From NCBI RefSeq assembly GCF_963583255.1, contig NC_084817.1, positions 4,937,043 through 5,001,042 of the forward strand: a DNA stretch of 64,000 nt. The letters are read 5' to 3'. Of the stretch, positions 46,696 to 59,046 are shown one piece after another. Below the pieces are notes generated by a model. That model worked only from the letters and a program-made list of their open reading frames with translations. It searched no databases and had not been told where the DNA came from. Position 1 is the first letter of the stretch. Each line of letters begins with the position of its first letter. This DNA is from Pyrus communis (Eukaryota; Streptophyta; Magnoliopsida; Rosales; Rosaceae). The translations under genes and the position numbers were made by a program.

Positions 46696-46851
46696 TTAGC
46701 AACTTTGCTAATCCCTTGGATTGTTTTATTTTCGTTTGTTTTATTTTATTCCAGATTCTTAATCCTGTTTTGTTTCTTGTTTTAGGTACTTGTTTTAGGT
46801 ACTAGTTTATGACTCGAAATACATCACATTCCGAAGTACCATGGGCTATCC

Positions 46852-49311
46852 ATGGAAGATCCGAACAAGCACTTGAAGGAGTTTGAAGTCGTTTGCTCAA
46901 GCATGACTCCGGTGAACGTGGATGAGAGCATCTTGAAGATGAAGGCCTTTCCCTTTTCTCTCCAAGAGAAAGCGAAAGATTGGTTGTACGAATTGGCTCC
47001 CGGAACTGTCACATCATGGGAAAACATGAAACGAGCTTACTTGGAGAAGTTTTTCCTAACTTCTCGAGTCATCCTCCTACGAAAAAGGATAAGTGGAATT
47101 CAACAAGATGAGGGTGAATCCTTTCCTACTTATTATGAACGTTTTAAATCTCTTGTTGCTTCATGTCCACAACATCAAATGAAGGAGGAACTACTTCTAC
47201 AATACTTTTACGAGGGACTTCTACCTATTGAACATCAAATGCTAGATGCCTCAGCAGGAGGAGCATTGGTGGACAAGACCCCTACGGCTGCAAAGATGTT
47301 GATTGCTAATCGAGCGTTGAACGCTCAACAATACGAAGGTATTGGACAAAGGAGTATGCCACGGCAACATCAAGTCAATGAGGTAAGTGCCATAACCGAA
47401 CTTCAAAATCAAATGGCTAACCTCACTACTTTACTTTCTCAGGTGATGGACAGTCCAAAAGTCCAAACCGTAGCTTCTTGTGGCGTATGCTCCATGCAAG
47501 GACACCCTACGGACAAGTGCCCACAATTGATTGAGAATGGAGGGTGGGAGACACTCAATGCCGTGGGATATGGCAACCAATACCAATCACGTGGTGATCC
47601 GTTTTCTAATACTTACAATCCCGGCTGGCGTGATCATCCGAATTTCAAATGGCGAGACCCCCAACAAGGTCAACAACAAAGCGGATTTAGGCAATAACCC
47701 TCGGGTTTCTATCAAAAGCCGTTGGCACCACCACAAGCCCAAGCACAACCTGCCCAAAGCAATGTAGGTAATTCAAGTGATAATGATAAGATTTTACAAT
47801 TACTTACTACTTTGACGCAGGAAGTCCAAACTCAAAACAAAGAGAGGCAAATCCAAGACAAGAGGGTGGACAACTTGGAGAAGCAAGTGGGACAAATTGC
47901 CGAGTTCATGGGACAATTTCGAGAGCAAGGTAGGTTGCCAAGCTCAACCATTGTCAATCCAAAGGGAGGGTTCGAAACCGCCAAGGCCATTACGTTGAGA
48001 AGTGGTAAGGAGCTTGGAAATCATCCAAAACCATCCAAACAAAGCCTTAATGAGGAGGAAAAGCTGCTGCAAGAAGAAGAACATAGAGCAAAGGCCACGG
48101 CAAGGGAAGCAAAAACCTTGCCGCAACTCTCTAGTACACCAAAACCATCCCAAACCACCAAGGTGAGTCCAACTTCGAATTTTTCTAGTTCTATTCCACT
48201 AAATGTGCCTTTTCCTAGCAGGTTTATGCAATCTAAGACAGAGGAGGATGAAAAAGACATCCTAGAGACGTTTAGGAAGGTGCATGTCAATATCCCACTC
48301 CTTGATGCAATAAAGCAAATTCCAAAGTACGCTAAGTTTTTGAAGAAGATTTGTACAACAAGGAAACGGATTCGGGAGAAAGAGGTGGTACATGTAAGTG
48401 AGAATGTCTCTGCAATATTGCAAAGAAAGCTACCACCTAAATGCAAAGATCCAGGTAGTTTCACCATCCCTTGTGTAATTGGTAATAAAAGGTTCGAACA
48501 TGCTATTCTAGATTTAGGTGCATCAATTAATGTCATGCCATACTCTGTTTATGCATCTATGAATCTAGGAGAGCTTAAAAATGATGGTGTTATTATTCAA
48601 TTAGCTGATCGATCTAATGCATACCCGAGAGGAGTTTTGGAAGATGTTTTGGTGCAGATAGACCACTTGATTTTTCCTGCAGATTTCTATGTGCTTGACA
48701 TGGAGGATTCAACCCACTCTCCACCATCGCCACTCTTACTTGGACGACCTTTCATGAAAACAGCCCACACCAAGATTGACGTGGCCAAGGGAGCCTTAAC
48801 TATGGAGTTTGGCGGTGATACGATTAACTTTAAAGTTTCTGAATACATTGAGAATCCTAATGATGTTCGTTCTTGTTTTGCCATTGGTACAATTAAAAAT
48901 ATAGGGCAGGAACGTTCAACACCAATCGAGAAGGATGCTTCTAGAACCACCATCGAGGAAGGAATTGAAGGAGAGCACAAGGAGCACGCCACTACCCTAC
49001 AAACACCCAATCTGGCCGTACCTAAGGATAAAATTTGCGAGATGGTGGCTGCCCTAGGGGCATTGCCACAACATCCTAGTAAGTCTCCAATCCCAATTCC
49101 AATTCCCATTTCAACTAATAGGTTGTTACCTTCTTTGGTGCAGGTTCCAAATCGATTTCAAGGTGGTGGGAGCATTTACATGGACTTCCGGGACCAAAAT
49201 ACCACCATTAGGGAGGATCACTATCCCCTCCCATTCATAGAGCCATATTACGAAAGTGTTGAAGGGCTAGTTGTGGAGGATATCACACTCCATGCCGTGG
49301 GCTCCAAGTGA
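46852..49311 (+). pseudogene. Gypsy gag-protease frame with one internal stop and RT stub
   Basis: Open frame 46852-47697 holds the retrotransposon gag domain (Trp-Glu-Asn-Met-Lys and Phe-Tyr-Glu-Gly-Leu signatures) and a zinc knuckle, Cys-Gly-Val-Cys...His-Pro-Thr-Asp-Lys-Cys. After a TAA at 47695-47697 the same frame continues to 49311. It includes a retropepsin-like domain with Asp-Leu-Gly-Ala-Ser (48511-48525), the form usual in this group, and Leu-Leu-Gly-Arg-Pro-Phe. Near 49210-49240 it reads Asp-His-Tyr-Pro-Leu-Pro-Phe-Ile, the first motif of reverse transcriptase, and then switches to the element's 3' tail. The gag N-terminus also looks deleted (a lone start context at 46809 is in another frame). 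Confidence 0.85.
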
Positions 49312-51328
49312 GGATAAGAAGCATGCTCGTCCGGCTGCACGACGTTAAAGAAAGCGCTTCTTGGGAGGCAACCCATGCATTCAACAAAGGAAAACCTAGA
49401 AAGCACTCCAATTCTAGATTTGCGTTCCTAAACTCTTCTCTTTGTTGCTATTTCGTTTCTGCCATGTTAGGTTGTTTAGTTGTTGTTTTGTTTGTTTGTT
49501 TGTTAATTGTGTGAGTTTATGCTTGAAACATTGAGGACAATGTTTGATTTAAGTGTGGGGGGGGTAACCAAAGTGTTTTGATGCAAATTCGTAGGGTTTT
49601 GTCACCCATAATTTCAAATGTTGTTTCTTGCTGTTTTTAGGCTGTTTTGGTGTGTTTTAGTATTTGTTGTTCTAAAAATCCGAAAATCCCAGAAAAAATT
49701 GAAAAAAATTGTTTTGAAAACCCAAAAAGAGTTGTTTTTAAGTTGTTTTTGTGTGTTTGTTTGTGTCTTAGGGTACCTTCCAACACAATGATGAGGATTC
49801 GGTTTGTAATTGCATGACTGTTAAAGAGAATGATTAACATGGATGAAAGTTTGATTTACTCTTTGTTTATGCTTGGTTTTGGTTATAACTTATGACTTCA
49901 CATGTAATGAAAAAGAAAAAAAATTAGTTTTTGTAACATGCTTGAAGGAAGGAACTCAAACAAATGCTACAACCTTGTGAGACTTGAGCCTAAACGTTTA
50001 TTTGGAGAGTTAAAATCTATGCATTCTTGTTTTCTAAAGTCGTTGCATGATCTCATTATTCTTTGCTTGGTTACTACTTAGAAGGCGTTTCATCATTTAG
50101 TTCCAAATACTAGAACTCATGCCAATTTCATTCAAAACATGTTATTGAATTGCATAACACATATTCAAGATGAAGTTAGTAGTTACCACCATAGCCAAAA
50201 AGCCATCATTCCATGCATGTGTTTTTGTAGGTTTAACCTCGTTGAGCCTCGTTTAGCCTATGTTGTTTGTTAACCCACATTATCCTCACCTAGCCTAGAT
50301 TAGGATTATCCATACCCTTGTTCTTAGAACGTAGTTAAGCATGACTCATGATGAATTCCTTTGGATCATGGTATTGCAGAAAGCTAAGTGTGGGGGAATG
50401 ATTCTTGATATGGGTATGTGCCAAAACTCATATTGAGGCACGGGTTAGGAGAAAAGAAAAAAAAAGAAAAAAAAAAAAAAAGAGAAAAATTCGTGCAAAA
50501 TAAAAAGAAAAAAAGAAAAAGTTGTGAAAAGTATGAAAAGGAGTTGGAAGAGCATAAAAGGAGCTCTAAGTTGTTGGTTATTGAAGAAAGGGCCCAAAAC
50601 GTTGCATTTGACCCTAAGTATGCAAGTGTATTCCCCTTTGTGTTTAAAGTTATTTTCTGCACTCTAAAGTGAATTCTAAGTATCAAGTTCATTGCTTTGC
50701 TTACTATTGTTTAAAGAACGTTTGTTTTATCCTTTACCTTTCTTTGTTAGGCAATACCCCTAGCCCCGTTACAACCCTTGACTTTAATCTTGAGTGTTAT
50801 GTGTTTCAATTTGTGGAGTTTAAAATTGGTACGAGTATATGGTGTCACTGGTTCTCGCATCTAAGTAGTAGCATTCCATTCATGAGATCATATTGATAAA
50901 CATGCTTTTTAACTCCGAAAAGTGCTTTCTTTGTCATACATATATGTGAGCATTCGTTTTCATATTTACATCTATCTTCTCACATATAACTAAGTGTAGG
51001 GTGTGTAGTTAGAAAATCGGAGTGAAAATAGAGTGCATATCTTGTAAGGAATTGAGGAAATTCTCTAAGGCATGTTACTACATTCAAAATCATGTTTTAA
51101 TTGGTTATTTGTGAACTAATGAGTAGTGACTATGATTAAGTAAATGCTTAAGCGTAAAGATGGCTAAAATCTGTGGGAATGATGATTTTTAACATGTCAT
51201 GTGCATTGGAAATCCCTGAGGCGATTGTTGGAAGGTGTAGGTTGTGTTTTACTCGTTTTACTTCGTTTATTTACTTTGTTTCATTTGGTTTTGCTCGAGG
51301 ACTAGCAAAAGCTAAGTGTGGGGGAATT
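49312..51328 (+). other. Gypsy 3' internal non-coding region and polypurine tract
   Basis: About 2 kb with no retroviral frame. It starts with the conserved 'cttcttgggaggcaaccca' tail and has an A/G-rich stretch at 50450-50540. The phrase 'aagtgtggggg' occurs near 49552, 50387 and 51315. The last occurrence is the polypurine tract (51315-51328) directly before the 3' LTR. Confidence 0.8.
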
Positions 51329-53600
51329 TGATAGGAGCATATTTACGCACCTTAGTTTAGCTTGTTCTTGTGCATTTATAGTGTTTTTCCTTAGTAAAGT
51401 AGTCTTTTAAGCTAGTTCTATGTGTTTTCAGGTTTTAAGGGCAAAGTATGCAAAATGATGCATTTTGGAGCCTTTTGGAGCAAATTAGAGCTTGGAATGG
51501 ACATCATATGCTTGGAACCAAGAGGATGGACGAAATTGAAGATTTGAAGATGATGTTTCCTACTTGAACAAGGTTTCCTAGTCGAAGTAGGAAAGCGCCT
51601 AATTAAAAGATGAAATCCTAGTCAACAAAGGATTCTTAATTGAAGAAGGATTCCTAATCAACGAGGGATTCCTAGAAGAATGAAGATTCCTACTCAATTA
51701 AGGTTTCCTACTTGATAAAGGAAAGTCAAAATCCAAATGGTCTCAAGTGAAGCAACAAAGAAGTTTTCCAAGTCCAAGAAGGAAAAGGAGTCCAAAATGA
51801 AGAAGGAATGACGAAGACAAGGTTTCCTAATCCTAATAGGCAAAGTTTCCAAGTGCAATGAGGAGTCCTTATCCATTTAGGGCACTTTATCCATTTAGGG
51901 CACTTTATCCATTGAGGATACCTTATCCTTGTTCTAGAAACCTTATCCATCCTTGCCGTGAGTTTTCCTTGCATTAGAGGGTTTCTAGAAGCCCTAATCT
52001 GCCTTATCCTTTAGTGCCGCACCTATCCTTTCTAGAAAGCTGATTTCCCTTGCCTTGCAAGGCATTCTAGAAGCCTTATCACCTCATCTCCTTACCTGCC
52101 GCACCTAGGAAGCATTATCCCTTTTTATTTCTGATTTCTAAGCCTATTTCCTTGTGGATTTGGGTTATTCAAGTCCATATCTGATTACCCTAGGGTTTTA
52201 AGTGCCTATATATACTCATATTGACCCCTAGATCAGATCACCACCTCTCATACCTCTTCATTCATTCCAGAAATTCGTCCAACCCTCTCCACACCCTTGC
52301 CGCAGCCACCAAACACCTTTCTCCTTAGTTTTAAGCTTTGCCACACCATCCCCTTCCCCTAAACACTACTACATCCCTCCATGACCATGCATCCATACAC
52401 CTAAGGCCCTAAACCTGTCCCTAGACCTTTGCCGCACCAAGGAGGAGGAGAAGGAAGCTCTGAAGTTCATGCAATTCGAGTTCGCGTCGCTGGAATTTCT
52501 AGGTGTTTCTTTTCCTTTGATTTCAATGTTTAATTTCAATTCTCTTTGTTTTGTGCGTATGAGGAACTAAACCCCCCCCCCCTTGGCTAGGGGGGGATTC
52601 GAAATACATGTTTATGCTTGCGATATGATTTGACTACTTCTAATTGCGTTTCATAAGTTGTGAATTCAATTTACTTATCTATGTGAATTACATTGATTTG
52701 TGTGTGTTGGTTGAGAGTGCACGCTTAATTATCATGCATAAATTGGATGCTAGGATATAAGGAAATTTCACCTAATCGTTATGGAATTATATTCACAAGT
52801 AGTAAAAGTTGATGATCTCAATTGCGTTAAGTAAATTCTTGGCATAAGTTTCATGCAATTCATAGTAACGAGTGCTTCGTCAATGCTTATGGTTTTCAAA
52901 GAACTTAATGATTCTTGCTTGTATCTCTATTATGCAATTCATGTAGGGAACTTGTGGGGAATGCTTTGGGTTGTCGTATGCAATCATCCAATTCAATAAC
53001 GTTAGGAAAATCTGAGGGTTAATTAGTGCAATTCACGGTTAATCTGGGGCGTTGAGAATTCATGGGTTATTGAAAAGCAATTGGAAATCGTTTTATATGC
53101 AAGTATAACATGTGTGGAGATGAACCCCTTAGCTAGCTTCCCATCCATTCAATTACATCAAATTCGTTTTTACAATCTGTTCTAATTTAAAAAGTTTGTT
53201 TTGTTTTTAATTTCGTCCAAAACCAATCCCCCTTTACTTTGTTGAGTCATAGTAGTTAGAAATCACTTTAGTTTGTGTTTTTAAGTGTCTTAGGTCAAGT
53301 TAAAACCAATTTTCGTCCAAGTTGTGTCTAGTGTTCAAAACTGCCCAGATTGTGTTTTTAAGGCAGTTTTGAGTGTTTTGGTGCTGTTTTGAGTCTTTTG
53401 GTTTGTTTTGGTGTTTTAAAGTTTAGTTTTGCATTCTTTGAGTCTAGTATAGTGTTTTAAACTTGTTTTTACGTATTTGAGTCAGTTTTCAAGTGATTTT
53501 GCAATCCCTCATAATCCCCAGCCTAGAACGATCCCTACTTACATACTTACTACAATTGATAAAAAAAGGGTTAATTTGTGTGCGTATAATTCTCACATCA
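51329..53600 (+). repeat. 3' LTR of the Gypsy element
   Basis: 2,272 bp with the same ends as the 5' LTR. A short unit, 'catttagggcactttatc', is duplicated near 51875-51910, and the C tract near 52570 is longer than in the 5' LTR. Confidence 0.93.
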
Positions 53601-54064
53601 CTCTCCAATCACAAAGACATCGTGTCCCCTCACCGCGGCTCCGTCAACTCTCTCCAGCTCGATTTGACGGAGGGCCGGTACCTGCTATCTGGCACCTCCG
53701 ATGCTTCCGCTGCCGTGTTCGATGTCCAGCGCGGGACCAATTACGGAGGCGGCGAAGCTATCACGAGGCACAAGTGCTTGTTCGCGGTGGATAAGCCATA
53801 AGTATGTGGTGTCCTCTGCCGTATGGTATCCCGTCGACACCGGACTGTTTGTGATGGGGTCGTACAATCATCACATCAACATTTGGGATACGAATACGGC
53901 TCAGGTAGTGATGGACTTCAAGATGTCGGGGAAGGCGTACCGGACTGCAATGTCGCCGTTGGCAACTTCTCTCATGCTCATTGCTGCTGGAAAAGAAGAT
54001 GTTCAAGTCTGCCTCTGTGATATTGCCTCCGAGGCTTTTGCTCACACCTTGTCTGGCCACCGCG

Positions 54065-54346
54065 GTATGTCCAAGAAATTCGCAGAATTAAACTTCTTAT
54101 CAATTATCATGGTTATGTAAACACATGAAACATTTTGGATGACAATATTGAGGATATAAGCAGGGATTGTTCTTTGAAATTTAGGGTGGACAATCACGAA
54201 AATTCGATTCTTTAAATAATCCAGCCTAGTCGGTTTTTTTAGCATTTTGTAAATTTTTAGCGTTTGGACTTTCTGGTTGAACCTGTAATTTTTAGCTCAA
54301 GGCTGGCCTGCCATTTGTGGACGGCAAGAAATTCATGCTTAGAACC
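54065..54346. other. intron 1 of CSA copy C2, before the MITE
   Basis: Colinear with 7530-7835. Nothing else recognised. Confidence 0.5.
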
Positions 54347-54349
54347 TTA

Positions 54350-54956
54350 GGCTGTCTACAATGGAGATGGCTAATTAATGGCCTTATTGGCTATTGGGCT
54401 AGCCGCTTCCAGCCCCCTATCAACCCGTTTGTTGGGGGATCTTTCTCACCTCCAGCTTGCTGACATCAGCAACAATCCCTAGTTGATGTCAACTTGCTGT
54501 TGAATTTTTCTTTTTAGTCAAAATTTTAAATTTTAAATTTTTTCCTATAAATATTTATGGCATTTCTACACTATTTCTCACATCCTTTTTACCCTTACAT
54601 ATTATCTTACTTTATTTTATTCAAAATTTTCACATTCTTTTCACCTCAAACACTCTTTTCATACCTATTTTAATGTCTAAGTTGTTAACATGTAAGTAAT
54701 ATTAAAATATTTAATAAAATTTGTAACTATACCAACATGAAATTTAAACAATATGTAACAATACCAACATGCAACAATACCATTAAGTTAAAGAACAAAC
54801 TTAAAAATAATAAATTACCGAGGGGCTATGTTTAGTCCTTTTTCAATTAGAGATGGTATATAAATATAGTCTGACACTGATCACTTAAAAATAATTTTTT
54901 TGTTGAGCTATAATTCTGGATGGGACTATACTTAGCCATTTCGGTTGGAGATCACC
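54350..54956. mobile_element. PIF/Harbinger-like MITE (unit C copy)
   Basis: Same insertion as 7839-8425, with flanking TTA (54347-54349 and 54957-54959) and matching inverted ends. 607 bp. Confidence 0.65.
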
Positions 54957-55128
54957 TTAGGATTGTAAGGTTAGATTTAAGCTCTTGGTAGATTTAAATT
55001 CTTCCTTTGGGTTCTCTAGTTTTTTTTTTACAAAAGTACCAAGTGTTTTTAGTCTTGTTTCTTGGGTTTAACTTATAACGTAGAATAAAGTTTCGTGCAT
55101 CTAGAGGGTCCTAAGTGTTGTATTTTCA

Positions 55129-55298
55129 TGACTGTGGAATGGTCTACTTCTATCGAGTGGGTTTTGCTTACAGGCGGATGTAATGGTGCAATACGTTTTT
55201 GGGACGTTAGACGTGCCGGATGTTTTCTTGTTTTGGATCAATCTCAATCTCAGCTTGGGAGGCGTCCACCCATCCTAGAACGCCCTGCTACAATTAAG
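55129..55298 (+). pseudogene. CSA: CSA/ERCC8-like exon 2 (unit C)
   Basis: Reads Val-Glu-Trp-Ser-Thr-Ser-Ile-Glu-Trp-Val, then Gly-Gly-Cys-Asn-Gly-Ala-Ile-Arg-Phe-Trp-Asp-Val-Arg-Arg, ending AAG before GT at 55299. It is better preserved than 8600-8764. An expected AG acceptor just before it is not obvious, so the exact start is uncertain and splicing may already be lost. No exon 3 was found. Confidence 0.7.
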
Positions 55299-55938
55299 GT
55301 TTTTTTCTTTTCTTGTCTGAGCCAAAAATGTTTGTTTTCAAATTATTACTTATCCCGTATGTGTACATCTTTCTAATAAAGATGAAACTCATATGTATTG
55401 GTGGATTCTACCAAATGAGTTAATTTGTCGCATGACTAGCGCCCCATGTGAAAGAGTGTTCTAATCAATTTAAAAGTATTCTAAAACAAGGTCACAATCA
55501 TGTTAACTTTAGCGATCATCAAACCTTAAGAAATTGTCGCGCCAACGTTATTCCATTGTCATGTGAGCCTTAAGGGCTAGTATGGCAGCCTAGACTAGAT
55601 AAGCCTAGAACAAAGTCTATGCTCAACCCTATGAAGTCCCACTCCTATCTCTTCATGATCTAGCATTTTCTCTATGAACGAATTAAGCCTAGAAAGATAG
55701 TTCCGTTTCCACAATTCGTTCATCGTTTTCATTCTGGTTAAATTAGAGTCAGTCTCCTGCACACTTGCAGTTTCTTCATTGCAGCAAATTTTTTTTTTTT
55801 TTTCCTTTCTGGTTAAATTACACATAATATAAGACAATAATAACATTGATTCCCGACAATCATTAGAATTAAGGTACCATCATTTGATTAGTGCCCCATT
55901 TCCGTTATTTAAGCTAAAATCATGGAGTTTGTTGCACC
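55299..55938. other. spacer after CSA exon 2 (unit C)
   Basis: Colinear with 8765-9408, with a poly-T tract at 55789-55802. No gene seen. Confidence 0.5.
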
Positions 55939-55947
55939 TAAAAGAGG

Positions 55948-56170
55948 GAAAAGGATCCAAGCCGGATCCTTTTTTTGGGGATCCTATGGATCTCGTGATC
56001 GTGACCGTTTATCGTACATCGTGCGGTCAATTTTTGTTAGGTATTATTTATATTTAATTTTTAATTTTAAAATTTGAAATGATTTATGACAATATGATGT
56101 ACGATGAATGGTTACAATCGCAGGATCCTTAGGATCCTCAGAAAAAGAATCCAGCAAAGATCTTTTTCCT
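55948..56170. mobile_element. Mutator-like MITE with long inverted arms, 223 bp
   Basis: Flanked by TAAAAGAGG (55939-55947 and 56171-56179). The two arms of about 70 bases are inverted repeats sharing GGATCC words and 'tatcgtacatcgt' against 'atgatgtacgatga'. A nine-base target duplication and long terminal inverted repeats fit Mutator-like MITEs. No coding capacity. Confidence 0.75.
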
Positions 56171-56179
56171 TAAAAGAGG

Positions 56180-56715
56180 TTCACACTTCCTCAAATATTA
56201 AATGTTGTGATAGATTTTCTCCCAAAAAAATATTGAGAATTATCACTTTTTGTTGTTCTTCTGAGGGACATTTCATGACAATCTTATCTCCAACCCTAAT
56301 TAACCAAATTACTTACACTTTTTGGGGCTAAACACCTTTTGAATAATCTTTAATACGTGAAGTGTGCTTTTACTTGTAGCCTACTATGGCACTGTCTGTG
56401 GTGTAATGTAATGGGAAGATGGGGGAGTACAAGAAACTCTAACAACCCCACAAATTTTATTTTTTTATTTTATGCGAGCAATAGTAAGGGAGAGAAAATT
56501 ATACTTGAGAATATGAATACAGAGTAAATACTTTTACCCAATTGAACTATTGTTCTCTTGCAAAAACTCCATGACATTTTGTTTTGCTCTTCATTTTGTT
56601 TCGTGGGTAAGTGCTCTATGATTCGAGTTGCAAATCCAAGTTAAAAATGACACAACATTAAAGTTGGAACGAAAGACGCGAAATCATAAAAACAATATTT
56701 TACATTTGAAAGGTT
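56180..56715. other. spacer before the solo LTR (unit C)
   Basis: Colinear with 9780-10316 but with only one copy of the 162 bp unit. No gene seen. Confidence 0.6.
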
Positions 56716-56720
56716 CTAAC

Positions 56721-59041
56721 TGTTACACCCCACCCTCGATTTATTAAAAATAGTTTTGGGTTTTTAGTTAAAAATGGTTTTTGGGTATTAATTGGTGAGC
56801 CCAAGAGGCCCACCCCCTGATTTGTATACCCCGGCATCTCTCTCTCTCTCTCTCTCTTCACTCTCAGTTTTCTCCTCCCTCACTTTCTTCTTTTTCTCTT
56901 TTTCCCCCGAGCCCCCTTTCTGTACTCTCTCATTCTCCCCGTGAACCAACCCACACACCCTCACTTCCACACCACATCAATGAAGACGACACCACCCCAC
57001 CAGACCACCCTATGTCGAACCCAGCTACTACCGTCGAGCCAAGGAGCTCCGGCGAGGAACTGTGGTTTTCCCCGGCGAAGACCTTGCCGATATTAGTGAA
57101 GGTAATGTTCCAAAACCTTTTAAAACCTAGTAGATCGTGTTTTAGAAGTAAGTTAGGTTGTCTTTGAAGTTGGTTGGCGTATTTGAACGCAGAAAATGAA
57201 CTAGGATCACTTTCCCTGATTTCGGCGAGAAACTTGTCACTTTTAAGCCAATTTCAGGCCAAACCACGAAGCGTTGGCATGCGTTCAAGGTATTAATCTC
57301 TTCATTCGCTACTACAAGTTTCCTTTTTGTTTCACCCGATTTCGTTGAGTATTGAAGAAGTTATATCCATTTGAATCTTACCCAGTTTCCGGCGACCTCT
57401 GCTGCTTTCGAGGCATTTTCTGAACAAACCACGGTGAGTTAGATATCGTGCAAGGTACCATTCTCTTCATCTCGTCGAGAACTATGATTTCCATTTTTGA
57501 ATCACTCAATTTCATTGAATATTGACAAAGTTATGAACGTTTAAAATTTGTCTAAAATTCCGGCCAAAATCCTCCCTTCTTCTTCCCTCGAATTCGGCGA
57601 CCCACAATCCAGTAAACCCAGGCCCTTTGGGCCATTTAGAACTCGGGCTTTAGGCTCGTTAAAGCCAACCCCCTTTTCTTTTTATTTATTTATTTTTCTA
57701 AAACCCAAAAGGCCTTGGGCCATCTTGGTTAGGGCCTTAGGCCCGTTCCATCTAAAACCCAAAACCCAAGGCCCAATCCGTGTCCCTGTAACCTTTTACC
57801 CCAGGCCTTTGGGCCAGCCTACCAAGCCTAGCAGCAAGCCCAGCCCAACCTGGTGCAATATTCTAAGGAATATTCTTTGAAATATTCTTGGAATATTCTC
57901 CAGAATATTCTTATATTTGACTTTTTGGAAATTTAACCAAGACCCTTCTTAGGGTAATTTGACATCTTGAATCCATTTATGAAGTTCGTTTTTCCAAATT
58001 CAATCGTTTGTGCAATTAATAGCGGCGATTCTATTATTCCTTGGCTCGGCTTTGTACTAACGGTGTACAGTGAGTGGACCCCTTCTAAAATGCATATTTT
58101 ACTATTAGAAATGCATACATGAAAAACATGATTTAATGATTACGTTTTATGAGATAACATGCTTACTAAGGCTATTTTGAATTATTACTATTTTTCCTAT
58201 AACCTGTGTTCTTTATAGAATATATGATGGATGATGATATAATATTTAGAACATGTTTAGAACACCTCTTTATAGTATAGATGATGAATGACTTTATACT
58301 ATAAAGTTGCTTTTCAAATACATGTATGTTCAAGGATTTTGTACTTACCTAGTGGTCCCTATTCCGCTACGAGGCGAGGGATAGATTCCATCATGAGAGA
58401 GGTTACGATGTTGGCATAGGGCCTAAAGGTGATTTTCCTCTGGCAATTGGCATAGGGACGGGGAGTTAGCATGGGGCCTGAAGGAGATTTTCCTCTGGCA
58501 ATTGGCACATGGACGGGGAGTTGGCATGGGGTCTGGAGTGAGATTGGACATTCCCTAGCGATTACGATATATACGAGATATATTTTGAGACATTGCACAG
58601 CATGCTAGGTTTCGGAAAACCTATTTTTATCATGATATATGTGTTTTCATAAAACCTGGGGGTTAGTATGTTGATAACTGTTTTATTACATCTATATCAA
58701 CTTGATCCACTCATGTTTGTTTTGCGCCCCTTCAGGACTAGAATCGAGGCATACAATCCCAACATCAAGGCACTTCCACAACGGCATCTTCGAATCCTCT
58801 CGGTGTAGGACTCATTTTTTAATTCATTTAATTTTTATATAAGTTCTTTTAGTGTTCTAGATTAGATGTGTGCTCTAAACACGTTCCTGAAATGCATATT
58901 CATTATATTTTAAATTTATAAGTCTTATTTATTTCTTATTCTCAGCATTTACATTCAATAAATGGCTTTCGTCACCCTCGAGTGTCGGCCAGCATGTATC
59001 TACCCTAGTATTCGGGGAATATCGGGATCGGGGGCGTGTCA
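56721..59041 (+). mobile_element. solo LTR, probably Ty3/Gypsy (unit C copy), 2.32 kb
   Basis: From TGTTACACCCCACC to GGGGGCGTGTCA, flanked by CTAAC (56716-56720 and 59042-59046). It keeps the proper CA end. Compared with the unit A copy there are several indels, for example a 'gaatattcttt' repeat near 57865-57910. Confidence 0.68.
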
Positions 59042-59046
59042 CTAAC

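Larger units (their letters stand above)
44407..53600 (+). mobile_element. gag-protease-only Ty3/Gypsy element, 9,194 bp
   Basis: Long LTRs (2,266 and 2,272 bp), target duplication CTCTC (44402-44406 and 53601-53605), a primer site and a polypurine tract. The internal region codes only for gag and protease. The gag type, the primer site and the conserved tail 'cttcttgggaggcaaccca' (49356-49374) point to the Athila/Tat side of Gypsy. About twenty single-base differences and a few indels separate the LTRs by eye, roughly 1%. It needs enzymes from another element to move. Confidence 0.92.
44309..54064 (+). pseudogene. CSA: CSA/ERCC8-like exon 1, unit C copy 2, split by Gypsy element
   Basis: Exon 1 starts at ATG 44309, is cut at 44406 by the 9.2 kb element, and resumes at 53601-53605 (target duplication) through 54064, before a GTATGT donor. 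After the insertion a 14-base deletion near 53796-53797 shifts the frame, compared with fragment A2. Later WD repeats (Ser-Tyr-Asn-His-His-Ile-Asn-Ile-Trp-Asp and Val-Cys-Leu-Cys-Asp-Ile) are still readable. Exon 2 is at 55129-55298. Confidence 0.75.

Noticed and set aside
44407..53600. Possible complete Gypsy retrotransposon
   Set aside because: No RT catalytic motif, RNase H or integrase is found between 49240 and the 3' LTR.
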